NCBI GenBank assembly: GCA_963783045.1
Contig: CAWAMD010000001.1
Span: 620,001-684,000, forward strand
From: CAWAMD01 sp963783045
GTDB lineage: Bacteria; Actinomycetota; Nitriliruptoria; Nitriliruptorales; Nitriliruptoraceae
Length of the DNA stretch: 64,000 nt
Reading direction: 5' to 3'
Below are positions 37,226-45,812 of the stretch, one piece after another. A program made the translations under genes and the position numbers. Position 1 is the first letter of the stretch. Every line of letters begins with the position of its first letter. The notes beneath the pieces were generated by a model. The model did no database searches. It was not told the DNA's origin and worked only from the letters and a program-made list of their open reading frames with translations.

Positions 37226-38110
37226 TCAGCGACTGCCGGCCGGGTCGAGGTCGGGCGACCGCGACGCGCGGGACCGCGCGGCGACGAGGTCCACGACGGC
37301 AGTGCCGAGCAGCGCCGCGAGCGCCGGCAGCAGGGCGACGACCGCGCCGGCTCCGGCCCAGGCGAGCCCGCCGGCCAGCGCCCCGACGAGCAGGCGTCGA
37401 GCGCTGACCACCCGGGTCGCCATCAGCGGCTCGCCCGTCAGGTCCCCGGTGGCGCGCACGCCGGACAGGCCCATCCGGAAGACCGCGGCGACCGCGGCCA
37501 CGATCAGCACGGCCTCGACGGGACCGGGCCCCTGCCAGCCGTCGAGGAGGCCGCCACCGAGGATCGTGACGACGATCGCCGCCACGGTGGTCGCCACCGC
37601 GGCGACCTCGCTGCGGGCGTCGGCCGGGCCGGGTAGCCGCGTGTCGAGATGGAGCGCGGCCGCGGCCGCGAGCGCCATCGCGAACCCGGGGCCGCTCGTC
37701 GCGGCGTAGGCCCCGATCGCCGTGAGCGCGACGAGGTCGGGCGTGGTCGGCGGGCGTCCGGTGGTGCGGGCCACGATTCGGACGGCCAGCAGCAGCACGA
37801 GCACCGCGGCCACCTGCGGCGTGCCGAGCCAGGCGAGGCCCGCGAAGAGGGCGCCCGCCACCCGTGCGCTGTTGGGACGGTCCGGGTCGAGTTCGCGCCC
37901 GATCGCCCACGCGAGGAACGCGCCGACGCCGAGGCTCACGGCGCGTCCCAGGCCGGCGAGCACGCCGCTGTCGGCGACGAACACGAGCAGCGGCCAGGCG
38001 ACGGCGACGGTCGCGATGGAGACCGCGACCGCGAACCGGTTCGACGCATGCGACACGTCGAGGGGTCGGACGACGGCCGTCAGGGCGGTCAGGCGGCGCA
38101 GCGGTGGCAT
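37226..38110 (-). CDS. hypothetical polytopic membrane protein, 294 residues
   Basis: Eight or so hydrophobic segments, for example FAVAVSIATVAVAWPLLVFV, VAAVLVLLLAVRIVARTTG and LLVGALAGGLAWAGAGAVVA. No recognised motif; high alanine content. TAGGCT lies six bases before ATG 38110, a leaderless-type promoter. The foldback element at 38120 begins inside that hexamer's opposite strand (CTAG), so insertion of the element would have shaped this promoter. Ends 42 bases from the transglycosylase start. Confidence 0.7.
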   Translation of the reverse strand: MPPLRRLTALTAVVRPLDVSHASNRFAVAVSIATVAVAWPLLVFVADSGVLAGLGRAVSLGVGAFLAWAIGRELDPDRPNSARVAGALFAGLAWLGTPQVAAVLVLLLAVRIVARTTGRPPTTPDLVALTAIGAYAATSGPGFAMALAAAAALHLDTRLPGPADARSEVAAVATTVAAIVVTILGGGLLDGWQGPGPVEAVLIVAAVAAVFRMGLSGVRATGDLTGEPLMATRVVSARRLLVGALAGGLAWAGAGAVVALLPALAALLGTAVVDLVAARSRASRSPDLDPAGSR

Positions 38111-38119
38111 GGGCCCAGC

Positions 38120-38288
38120 CTAGTGGTCCGTTTCGGAAGTTCCTTCTGCATTCGATCGTCCCTGCATCCCGGATGGCGGCGTTGCTCGTCGTCGACGTAG
38201 AACCCCGCTACGACGACGACTCGCGCCTTGCCCTCCGGGCGCAGGAACGCTCTCGATGCGACAAAGGACCTCCGAAACAGACCACTAG
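38120..38288. mobile_element. 169-base foldback (MITE-like) element
   Basis: The left end CTAGTGGTCCGTTTCGGA (38120-38137) and the right end (38271-38288, complement CTAGTGGTCTGTTTCGGA) form terminal inverted repeats, and the pairing continues inward with mismatches (CCTGC-CCCGGA near 38161, complement near 38245; TCGTCGTCG in the centre). The whole unit is one long imperfect hairpin. CTAGTGGTCCG is repeated directly just outside at 38285-38295. There is no transposase. It fills most of the gap between the membrane protein and DsbD-like genes. Confidence 0.6.
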
Positions 38289-38388
38289 TGGTCCGGCTGA
38301 GCGGCACGGCGGCGCTGGGACCTTCAGGACTCGCGCCCGCCGCCGCTGGGCGGCATGGTGCCAGCATCCCTCGCACGGAGTCTCCCGC

Positions 38389-39840
38389 GTGTTCGTGTCG
38401 GCTCCGGTGGCACCCCAACGTCAGTCACGTCTGCGGCCGCTGCACGTCCTGGCCGTGGTGGTCGTGCTGGTGGCGCTCGGCCTCACAGGCACCGGCGTCG
38501 CCCACGCCGACACGGTCGTCGGCGGGCGCCCGGCCGCGGCCGACCCGGTGGAGCTGGTCCTGTTCTGGGTCGACGGCTGCCCGCACTGTGCCGCCGAGAA
38601 GGTCTTCCTCGCCGATCTCGAGCAGCGCGAGCCGGCGCTCGTCATCCGTGCCTACGAGATCTCGGGCAGTCCCGAGAACCGGGCCCGGTTCGCCGCGGCC
38701 GGCGAGGCGCTCGGCTTCGTTCCGAACGCCGTCCCCACCACGATCATCGGGGACCGCCACTGGATCGGGTTCGACGACGCCGTCGGCGAGGAGATCGCGG
38801 CGGCGGTGGCCGCGGCCGCGCCCGCCGACGACGAGACCGCCGGCGGTTCCGAGCCGGACGGTGGCACCGTCATGGGGCCCGCACCCGTCGACGACGGCAC
38901 GGCGCCGGCCGCGTCCGGACGGACCGTCGAGGTGCCGCTCGTCGGGACGGTCGACCTCGAGTCCCAGTCGCTCGTCGTCGGGACGGCGCTGATCGGGTTC
39001 CTCGACGGGTTCAACCCGTGCTCGCTGTGGGTGCTGAGCCTGCTGCTGGCCCTCGTCCTCCACACGGGGTCGCGCCGGCGGGTGCTGGCCGTCGGGGCGA
39101 CGTTCCTCGTCGTGACGACGGCCCTGTACGGCGTCTACATCGGTGGGCTGTACAGCGTGCTCACCACGATCGCCTACAGCACGTGGATCCGTGCCGGTGT
39201 CGCCGCCGTCGCGGGCGTGTTCGGGCTGATCAACGTCAAGGACTACTTCGCCTTCCAGCGGGGGCCGTCGCTGACGATCAACCCGAAGCACAAGCCCGGG
39301 ATCGTGCGCCGGATGCGTGCCGTGGCGCGCCCGGACCGGCCACTGCTACCGGTCCTCGGGGCCACCGCGGTGCTGGCGGTGGGCGTGTCGCTCGTGGAGA
39401 CACCGTGCAGCGCCGGGTTCCCCGTGATCTGGACGAACATGCTCACGGCACGCGACGTGGGCCTCGGCGCCGCGGTCGCGCTCTTCGCCCTCTACATGAT
39501 GGTCTTCCTGGCGGACGAGCTGGCCGTCTTCGGCGCGGCCGTCGTCACCATGCGTGCCGCGAAGCTCCAGGAGCATCACGGCCGACTGCTGAAGCTCGTC
39601 GGTGGTGTCGTGATGCTCACGCTGGCAGCGACGATGCTGCTCGCCCCGGACCTGCTCGACAGCGTCACGGGGACGGCGGCCATCTTCGGCGGGGCGGGCC
39701 TCGTCACGCTGCTGGTCGTCGGGCTGCACCACCTCGCCGTACCGGTGGCCGAGCCCCCTGTCAGGCGAGCAGGCCGGCGCGGCGCCACAGGTAGCGGGCC
39801 GGCGGGGACATCAGCCGCACGTCCTCGAAGAACGAGGTGA
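38389..39840 (+). CDS. thioredoxin-DsbD/CcdA fusion membrane protein
   Basis: A 483-residue protein. A signal/anchor helix (about 15-35) leads to a thioredoxin/glutaredoxin-like domain with FWVDGCPHCAAEK, the CxxC active site. An acidic, Gly/Ala-rich linker follows. The C-terminal half is a DsbD/CcdA-like membrane domain with about six helices and two key cysteines, in FNPCSLWVLS and ETPCSAGFPV. It should move electrons across the membrane to keep outside thiols reduced. GTG 38389 is chosen (CGGAG upstream), just after the foldback element. Its last 80 bases overlap the convergent AurF-like gene. Confidence 0.88.
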   Translation: MFVSAPVAPQRQSRLRPLHVLAVVVVLVALGLTGTGVAHADTVVGGRPAAADPVELVLFWVDGCPHCAAEKVFLADLEQREPALVIRAYEISGSPENRARFAAAGEALGFVPNAVPTTIIGDRHWIGFDDAVGEEIAAAVAAAAPADDETAGGSEPDGGTVMGPAPVDDGTAPAASGRTVEVPLVGTVDLESQSLVVGTALIGFLDGFNPCSLWVLSLLLALVLHTGSRRRVLAVGATFLVVTTALYGVYIGGLYSVLTTIAYSTWIRAGVAAVAGVFGLINVKDYFAFQRGPSLTINPKHKPGIVRRMRAVARPDRPLLPVLGATAVLAVGVSLVETPCSAGFPVIWTNMLTARDVGLGAAVALFALYMMVFLADELAVFGAAVVTMRAAKLQEHHGRLLKLVGGVVMLTLAATMLLAPDLLDSVTGTAAIFGGAGLVTLLVVGLHHLAVPVAEPPVRRAGRRGATGSGPAGTSAARPRRTR

Positions 39841-40663
39841 GCTTCTCGGCCGCCCACCGCATCGAGGCCCGGCGGTGCGGGTTCTCGGCCGCCATCCTGC
39901 GGGCCGTGCGTGCGTCGAGCCCGACGGCGGCGTAGACCCGCGGGTTGATCAGGTTCGTGCCGATCACCTGGCCGGCGCGCGCGACGACCATCCGGGTCAT
40001 GGCGAGCTGGATGGTGTTGAGCTCGAGGACCTGGCGCACGACCTCCTCGCGGGCGTAGCGGACGTGGCGGGCCTCCTCGATGACGTGGATACGGCTTACG
40101 TCACGGACGAGTGGCTGTACGTCCGGGTCCTTCATGGCCTCGCGCTGGAAGCGGTCGAGGATCTCCTCGGCGATGAGCGCGGCCGCGAAGGTCTCGGCAC
40201 CGAAGGAGATCGTCTTCAGGACCCGGGCGAGCTCGTGGGGGAGGCGGCCCGGGCCGTAGGCGGGGCAGCCGAGCTTGTCGATCATCCGGCCGAACATGAT
40301 GGAGTGACGGCACTCGTCGCCGATCTCGGTGAGCGCGTACTGGACGTGCTGGCTCGTCAGCGACCGGTCGTAGGCGTGCCGGATCAGCATCTGCATGAGG
40401 ATGAGCTCGAACCAGATGCCGACGCTGGCCATGCTCGCGACCTCGTGGCGGGACAGGTCGATCTGCTGCTGCCGGGACATGCGCTCCCACAGCGGCGTCC
40501 CGTACAGCGACACGCGGTGCGGCGGCAGGAAGAAGGTGTCCTCACGCAGCGGTGCGTCCCAGTCGATCTCGGTCATCGGGTCGAAGGAGTGCTCGGCCGA
40601 TGCCTCGATCAGGCGGTGAGCGGTCTGCTCGCGGTCGGCGACCTCCAGCGTGGCGTAGCCCAT
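39761..40663 (-). CDS. AurF-family diiron oxygenase
   Basis: A 300-residue ferritin-like enzyme of the p-aminobenzoate N-oxygenase (AurF) family. Helix motifs with iron ligands include EIGDECRHSIMFG (Glu and ExxH-type His), AEEILDRFQ, and HVIEEARHVRYAREE. Members oxidise amines or other substrates with O2. ATG 40663 has GGGAGA seven bases upstream. A dyad (40738-40754) lies 75 bases before it. The 3' end overlaps the DsbD-like gene on the other strand. The substrate is unknown; no biosynthetic cluster adjoins. Confidence 0.9.
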   Translation of the reverse strand: MGYATLEVADREQTAHRLIEASAEHSFDPMTEIDWDAPLREDTFFLPPHRVSLYGTPLWERMSRQQQIDLSRHEVASMASVGIWFELILMQMLIRHAYDRSLTSQHVQYALTEIGDECRHSIMFGRMIDKLGCPAYGPGRLPHELARVLKTISFGAETFAAALIAEEILDRFQREAMKDPDVQPLVRDVSRIHVIEEARHVRYAREEVVRQVLELNTIQLAMTRMVVARAGQVIGTNLINPRVYAAVGLDARTARRMAAENPHRRASMRWAAEKLTSFFEDVRLMSPPARYLWRRAGLLA

Positions 40664-40737
40664 GGTCCGGTCTCCCGTGGTGGCGGTCGGTGCGGCGGTG
40701 GTGGTGGGATGGCTGGCCCTCGGCTGTCGCCCGGACC

Positions 40738-40754
40738 TGTTACCGCCGGTAACA
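40738..40754. promoter_or_regulatory. operator-like dyad upstream of the AurF-like gene
   Basis: TGTTACC (40738-40744), GCC, GGTAACA (40748-40754) form a perfect inverted repeat; an extra GGTAACC lies at 40765-40771. The arms resemble sites of TetR-type repressors. No regulator gene adjoins, so the cognate protein is encoded elsewhere. Confidence 0.6.
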
Positions 40755-40836
40755 CCCGCAGATGGTAACCCCACGACCGCCCGTCACGTCAAGGGCCCGT
40801 CGGCCACCGTCCGTGGCGGCGCCCGGATCCCCAGGC

Positions 40837-42477
40837 TCAGAGCCAGGCGACGATGAGCTGGGCGAGGACGATCTTGGCCACGGTCGCCACCGGGAAGACG
40901 GAGGCGTAGCCGACGTTCGGCAGCTCGTTGTCGGTCTGCTCGGTGGCGAAGGCGAGCACGGCCGGCTGCGTGTGGGTCGCGGCCACCATCCCGATGAGCA
41001 GGCTCATCGGGATGCGCAGGACCTTGTGCCCGACGACGAGGACGAGCACGGCGGTCGTGCAGGTCACGACCGCGCCGACCAGGAGCAGGGGCAGCCCGCC
41101 GGCCGCGACCGTGCTCGCGAAGGCGTGTCCGGATCGGGTGCCGACACCGGCCAGGAAGAGGATGACGCCGAACTGCCGCAGCGTCAGGTTGGCGTTGTAC
41201 GGCAGCTGCCAGACGATCGGGCCGCTTCGTCCGAGTGCCCCGAGGACGAGCCCGACGACCAGTGGGCCGCCGGCGAGTCCGAGCTCGAGCGAGCCGCCGC
41301 CCGGCAGCGGGATGGGGACGAGTCCGACGAGGATGCCGAGCGCGATCCCGAGTCCGAAGACGCCGACGTCGATCTCGGAGAGCAGCCGGAAGGAGTCACC
41401 GAAGAACCGGGTGACCTCGTCCATGCGCTCGACCGGAGCGAGGACGCGGACCCGGTCGCCGGGGAGCAGGCGCAGGTCGGGCTCGGCGAGCACGTCCACG
41501 TCCCCGCGGCGGACCCGCGTGGCGAGCGCCCCGAAGCGGCCGCGCAGGTTGAGCTGACCGATGGTTCGTCCCACCGTGTCGGCGCTCGACGCGAAGATCC
41601 GGCGGATGTCGAGATCGCTGCGGTCCTCGACGAGCCGCCGCTGAGCGGGCTCACCGAGCAGCGCGACGGCCGCCGCGACCCGGTCGGACGTCCCCACCAC
41701 GGTGACCAGGTCGCCCGGCACCAGCACCACCTCGGGGGTGAGCACCTCCTGGTCGCCGCCGCGTTCGAGACGTCCGAACAGCACGTGCGGGAGCTCGGCG
41801 CGGCTCAGCGTGCGGATGCTGCGGCCGCCGAGGTCGCGGGTCACCCGCACGGTCACGTTCTCGATGTCCTCGCCGACCGTCAGCTCGTCACGCAGGTCGT
41901 GGGCCTCGGCCGCGTAGTCCGTGCGCCACCACCGTTGCAGGAGCGCGATGGCGAGGATGACCCCGAGAACCCCGACCGGGTAGGTGACGGAGTAGGCGAC
42001 GACCGGGTCGGTGAGCACCGTGTCCAGACGTGAGCCGGAGACCGTGTTCGACAGGAACTCGAGGATGGCCGCGAGGGCCGGCGTGTTGGTGAGGCTGCCG
42101 GCGAACAGGCCGCCGGCATGGGGCGCGTCGAGCCCCACGATCCGTGCCGCGGCGACGACGAGGGCGGCGGCCACGACCAGCACGGCGACGACGAGCAGGT
42201 TGTCGCGCAGCCCCTTCCGTTTCAGGGCCGCGAAGAACCCGGGACCGCTCGCGAGGCCGACCGTGTAGACGAACACGATCAGCCCGAGCAGGTAGACGAC
42301 GTCGGGCAGCCGCACCTCCTCGCCGAGCGCCCCGACGGCGAGCCCGACGAAGAGCACGGCCGCGACCCCGAGCCGGAACCCGAGGATCGGCAGGCGCCCG
42401 AGCAGGTAGCCGACCCCGGCGACGACGAAGAGCAGGAGGAACAGGTTCTCGCTGAACAGGCGGGCCAGTGCGCTCAC
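40837..42477 (-). CDS. AspT/YidE-type transporter with TrkA-C domains
   Basis: A 546-residue membrane protein of the aspartate:alanine exchanger (AAE) family. Five or six helices (about 8-175) precede two RCK_C/TrkA-C domains (about 200-360, VLVPGDLVTVVGTSDRVAAA and LRLLPGDRVRVLAP), then another five helices (from about 370). The helix motifs NTPALAAI and THTQPAVLAFA occur at equivalent positions of the halves. GTG 42477 overlaps the stop of the DUF1003 gene (GTGA), so the two are coupled. The transported acid is unknown. Confidence 0.88.
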   Translation of the reverse strand: MSALARLFSENLFLLLFVVAGVGYLLGRLPILGFRLGVAAVLFVGLAVGALGEEVRLPDVVYLLGLIVFVYTVGLASGPGFFAALKRKGLRDNLLVVAVLVVAAALVVAAARIVGLDAPHAGGLFAGSLTNTPALAAILEFLSNTVSGSRLDTVLTDPVVAYSVTYPVGVLGVILAIALLQRWWRTDYAAEAHDLRDELTVGEDIENVTVRVTRDLGGRSIRTLSRAELPHVLFGRLERGGDQEVLTPEVVLVPGDLVTVVGTSDRVAAAVALLGEPAQRRLVEDRSDLDIRRIFASSADTVGRTIGQLNLRGRFGALATRVRRGDVDVLAEPDLRLLPGDRVRVLAPVERMDEVTRFFGDSFRLLSEIDVGVFGLGIALGILVGLVPIPLPGGGSLELGLAGGPLVVGLVLGALGRSGPIVWQLPYNANLTLRQFGVILFLAGVGTRSGHAFASTVAAGGLPLLLVGAVVTCTTAVLVLVVGHKVLRIPMSLLIGMVAATHTQPAVLAFATEQTDNELPNVGYASVFPVATVAKIVLAQLIVAWL

Positions 42478-43052
42478 GCGTCGACGCTCGTGGCCGTACC
42501 GGTCGGCGGACCCCCGACGACGTGGGCGTGGATCTGCTCGGTCAGGCGCTCGACCTGCTCGGTCAGCCGTGTGTTCGCTTCCAGCAGCTCTTCGAGACGT
42601 GCGGCATGCCGGGCGGCGATCTCCTGGCGCTGCACGCCGGCCTCGGCGAGTGCCTCGCGGTGCTCGGCGTCGGCCATGGACATCGCCTTGTCCCGGTCGG
42701 CCTGCCGGGTCTGCGCGAGCAGGATGAGTGGCGCCGCGTAGGCGGCCTGCAGCGAGAAGGCGAGGTTCAGCAGGATGAACGGGTAGGGGTCCCATCGCAG
42801 GGACACGGCGACGACGTTGAGCACGATCCACGCGCCCACCAGCACGGTCTGTCCGATGAGGAACCGTGGCGTCCCGAAGAAGCGCGCGAAGGCCTCGGCG
42901 CGGCGTCCGAACGTGTCCGTGCCGAAGGGGGAGTGCAGCGGGTGGATGCCGCGGTGGAGATGGTCACGGTCCGTGCGGTGACGCTCCCGCTCCGGGCGGC
43001 CCGGCTCCGATGCGTTCGCGTGGGAAGCGACGTCCTGGTCCTGGACGGTCAC
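42474..43052 (-). CDS. DUF1003 membrane protein
   Basis: A 192-residue protein of the DUF1003 family: a charged N-terminus, two closely spaced helices (FLIGQTVLVGAWIVLNVVAV and FILLNLAFSLQAAYAAPLILLA) and the family's SRQADRDK-like motif (here TRQADRDKAMSMADAEHR), then a coiled-coil tail. GTG 43052 is chosen because AAGGAG lies six bases upstream; GTG 43067 is in frame but lacks a site. Coupling with the AspT-like transporter suggests a shared, unknown role. Confidence 0.85.
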   Translation of the reverse strand: MTVQDQDVASHANASEPGRPERERHRTDRDHLHRGIHPLHSPFGTDTFGRRAEAFARFFGTPRFLIGQTVLVGAWIVLNVVAVSLRWDPYPFILLNLAFSLQAAYAAPLILLAQTRQADRDKAMSMADAEHREALAEAGVQRQEIAARHAARLEELLEANTRLTEQVERLTEQIHAHVVGGPPTGTATSVDA

Positions 43053-43091
43053 GGGTTGCTCCTTCACGGACGGGGCAGGCGTGTGCGCGGG

Positions 43092-44060
43092 TCAGGGCCG
43101 TGGCTCGATGACCCGGATGGGGGCGCCCGCCAGGTACGCCTCGATGGCCTGCACCGTCTGACGGTAGAAGACCTCGTAGGTCTCGCGCGTCACGTAGCCG
43201 ATGTGTGGCGTGGCGAGGAGCCGCGGTGCGGACCGCAGCGGGCTGCCGGCCGGCAGCGGCTCGGTGTCGAAGACGTCGACGGCGGCGCCGGCGAGGCGAC
43301 CCGCCCGCAGCGCGGCCACGAGGGCGTCGGTGTCGACGACCGGGCCCCGCGAGGTGTTCACGAGGAACGCGTCGGGCTTCATCCGTGCGAGCTCCCCGGC
43401 ACCGAGCAGGCCAGTGGTCCGGTCGCTCAGGCGGACGTGGACGGTGACGACATCGGCGGCGGCCAGCAGCTCGTCGCGGGAGACGCGACGCACGCCGACC
43501 TCGGCGGCCCGGGCATCGGTGAGATTCTGGCTCCACGCGACGACCTCCATGCCGAAGGCCTGGCCCATCGCGGCGACCCGGGCCCCGAGCCGCCCGAGAC
43601 CGACCACACCCAGGGTGGCGCCGGCCAGGTCCCGGCCGACGCCGACCTGCCACCCGCCGGCGCGCACGCTCGCGACCTCCTCGTGGAGCCCGCGGGCGAG
43701 ACCGAGGATGAGCGCGAACGTCAGCTCGGCGGTCGCGTGGCCCGGCGACTGAGTGCCGCAGACCGTGATGCCGTGACGGGCGGCGGCCTCCACGTCGATC
43801 GCCGCGTTCCGACGCCCGGTCGTCACGAGGCACGCCAGGTCGGGCAGGCGGGCGAGCAGCGCCGCGTCGAAGGGTGTCCGCTCGCGCATCGCGGCGACGA
43901 TCGTGAAGGGTCGCAGCCGACGGACGAGCGCGTCGCGGTCGGTGACGTGGTCGTGGAAGAACGTCACCTCGCCGGGCAGAGCGTCCCAGTCGGCGTGGTC
44001 GGCCGCGACCCGCTGGTAGTCGTCGAGCACGGCGATGCGGATCTCGTCGGTCGCGGGCAT
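43092..44060 (-). CDS. D-2-hydroxyacid dehydrogenase
   Basis: A 322-residue NAD-dependent dehydrogenase. The nucleotide motif is TLGVVGLGRLGARVA; the catalytic residues are Arg in NTSRGPVVD, Glu in DVFDTEPLP, and His in ATPHIGYVT. The N-terminal segment RIAVLDDYQRVAADHADW is typical of a branch annotated as D-3-phosphoglycerate dehydrogenase-like or glyoxylate reductase-like, with no regulatory ACT domain. ATG 44060 has GGAGG upstream. It is in line with, but not overlapping, the DUF1003 gene. Confidence 0.92.
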   Translation of the reverse strand: MPATDEIRIAVLDDYQRVAADHADWDALPGEVTFFHDHVTDRDALVRRLRPFTIVAAMRERTPFDAALLARLPDLACLVTTGRRNAAIDVEAAARHGITVCGTQSPGHATAELTFALILGLARGLHEEVASVRAGGWQVGVGRDLAGATLGVVGLGRLGARVAAMGQAFGMEVVAWSQNLTDARAAEVGVRRVSRDELLAAADVVTVHVRLSDRTTGLLGAGELARMKPDAFLVNTSRGPVVDTDALVAALRAGRLAGAAVDVFDTEPLPAGSPLRSAPRLLATPHIGYVTRETYEVFYRQTVQAIEAYLAGAPIRVIEPRP

Positions 44061-44183
44061 CGGTGCAGCCTCCGGTCGGTGCGGTGCCACCCAGGAGTCT
44101 GCCCGCTCGCGGTGCCCGCGGGTGGAACCCGGCGGCGGCGCGGCGCCCGGTGCGGGGCTGCGCGCCGAGTAGCATCCCCGACC

Positions 44184-44870
44184 ATGACCACGATCCCCGA
44201 CGGCCTGAGCCGCACGAGCGGCAAGACGAAGCGTGCGCCCGTGATCCTCGACCTGCTCGCCGAGGAGCTGCCCGACGCGACGATCGCCCTCGACTTCTCC
44301 AACCGGTGGGAGCTGCTGGTCGCGACCATCCTCTCGGCCCAGGCCACCGACGTGAAGGTGAACGAGGTCACGCCCGGCCTGTTCGCCGCGCTGCCGACGC
44401 CGAAGGACGCGGCCGAGGCCGACCTGTCACGCATCGAGGAGCTGATCGGCTCCCTCGGGCTGTTCCGCCAGAAGGCGAAGAGCGTCCAGGGCTGCGCGCG
44501 GCTGATCCTCGAGCGCCACGGGGGCGAGGTGCCCGGCACCATGGAGGAGCTCACCGCCCTCCCGGGCGTGGCCCGCAAGACCGCGAACGTCGTCCTCTCC
44601 AACGGCTTCGACCACAACGCGGGCGTCGTCGTCGACACCCACGTCAAGCGCCTGTCGCGGCGGCTGCGGTTCACCCGCGAGGAGGACGTGAAGAAGATCG
44701 AGCGCGACCTGATGCGCCTCTTCCCGCAGGAGCGCTGGCTCGAGGTGGCGGACCTCCTCATCCACCACGGCCGGCGCACGTGCCAGGCACGGAAGCCGGC
44801 CTGCGAGGACTGCGTCGTCGAGCCGCTGTGCCCCTCCAGCCAGGAGGCCGGGCTCACCGACAAGCGCTGA
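44184..44870 (+). CDS. nth: endonuclease III
   Basis: A 228-residue DNA glycosylase/AP lyase for oxidised pyrimidines. The helix-hairpin-helix LPGVARKTANVVL contains the catalytic Lys, and VVDTHVKRLSRRL holds the catalytic Asp. The C-terminus has the 4Fe-4S motif C-x6-C-x2-C-x5-C (CQARKPACEDCVVEPLC). ATG 44184 follows TAGCAT by eight bases, a leaderless-type start, divergent from the dehydrogenase gene. Length and all motifs match the family. Confidence 0.96.
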   Translation: MTTIPDGLSRTSGKTKRAPVILDLLAEELPDATIALDFSNRWELLVATILSAQATDVKVNEVTPGLFAALPTPKDAAEADLSRIEELIGSLGLFRQKAKSVQGCARLILERHGGEVPGTMEELTALPGVARKTANVVLSNGFDHNAGVVVDTHVKRLSRRLRFTREEDVKKIERDLMRLFPQERWLEVADLLIHHGRRTCQARKPACEDCVVEPLCPSSQEAGLTDKR

Positions 44871-44910
44871 CCGCCGCCCCGAGACCCGGCGACCGCGACG
44901 ACGGTTTCAG

Positions 44911-45036
44911 GGCGCCGGTCGAGGAACCGGCGCCGCCCCGCATCCCCGGAAACCGCCGGATGCGCCGGTTCCTGACGGCGGTGTGGCGTGGCGGCGGCCC
45001 GGGTATCCCCGAAACCGGCGGATGCGCCGGTTCCTG
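44911..45036. terminator. cluster of hairpins between convergent nth and the Trk-linked gene
   Basis: First hairpin: GGCGCCGGT (44911-44919) with ACCGGCGCC (44926-44934). Then two direct copies of a 32-33-base unit (44942-44974 and 45005-45036; starts ATCCCCG, ends GCGCCGGTTCCTG). The second copy forms AACCGGCG-GATG-CGCCGGTT; the first is weaker. Sited between 3' ends, they probably stop transcription from both sides. The remaining sequence to 45104 is GC-rich and non-coding. Confidence 0.6.
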
Positions 45037-45104
45037 TGGGTCCGGCCCCGGCCCTGCTCCGGCGTCCGGCCGCCGGCCTCGGCGTCCGGCGCCGGCCCCC
45101 GGCG

Positions 45105-45812
45105 TCAGCGCTGCTGGATGTAGCGGCGCTGTGCGTAGGCGGCCCCGATGGCGATCAGGCCGAGGAGGCTGGCGACGACGGCCTGGTAGCCGTGCAACGG
45201 GTGGGAGACCGGCTGCGCGGGGACGAGGATCTCCAGCGTGTTCGCGCGCAGCGTCAGCCCGCCGCCGTCGGCGGGGTCCGTGCGTCGCACGATGCCCCGG
45301 ATCGCGACGATGTCGCCGCGCTCGCGGGGGCCGCCGGCCGTCAGGCCCGGCAGGACGTCGTTCGGCACCCACACGGCGAGTCCCGTGTTCGCGCCGCGCA
45401 TGTCGGTGTGGCTCGGCAGGGGGCCGACCTCGAGGGCGTAGGCGTCGTCGTTCACCTGCAGCCACGCGCCCCCGGACCGCTCGAGCACGTCGCCGACGAC
45501 CTCGCCGGCGTAGAAGACCGGCACACCGTCGAAGAGGTCGGGGCACTCCACGACCGCGGCCGAGGTGATCCGACCGACCGGCCGGACCGCCTCGAGCTCG
45601 CTCTTGACCGAGTCCTCCGGGATCGTCCGCTCGCAGGTCAGCACGTCGTTCGACGGATCGCGCGGGTCCGAGGATGCCGGCAGCACGAAGTCCAGCGGCC
45701 GGTGTGGCGCGGACCGTCGCAGCGACACGAGCAGCACCGCGGCGGCCGCGGTCGTCACGAGCAGCATGAGGACCGCCGGCACGGTGACGACGGGGCGGCG
45801 TCGGCGGCTCAT
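45105..45812 (-). CDS. hypothetical membrane-anchored protein coupled to TrkH
   Basis: A 235-residue protein with an N-terminal helix (about 10-30) and a C-terminal helix (VVASLLGLIAIGAAYAQ). The outer part has beta-rich segments VRPVGRITSAAVVECPDLFDG and RERGDIVAIRGIVRRTD, which resemble OB-like or GIDE-like beta domains. No firm family. ATG 45812 overlaps the trkH stop (ATGA), so it is translated with the potassium transporter and may modulate it. It is the last gene of the Trk operon. Confidence 0.75.
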   Translation of the reverse strand: MSRRRRPVVTVPAVLMLLVTTAAAAVLLVSLRRSAPHRPLDFVLPASSDPRDPSNDVLTCERTIPEDSVKSELEAVRPVGRITSAAVVECPDLFDGVPVFYAGEVVGDVLERSGGAWLQVNDDAYALEVGPLPSHTDMRGANTGLAVWVPNDVLPGLTAGGPRERGDIVAIRGIVRRTDPADGGGLTLRANTLEILVPAQPVSHPLHGYQAVVASLLGLIAIGAAYAQRRYIQQR

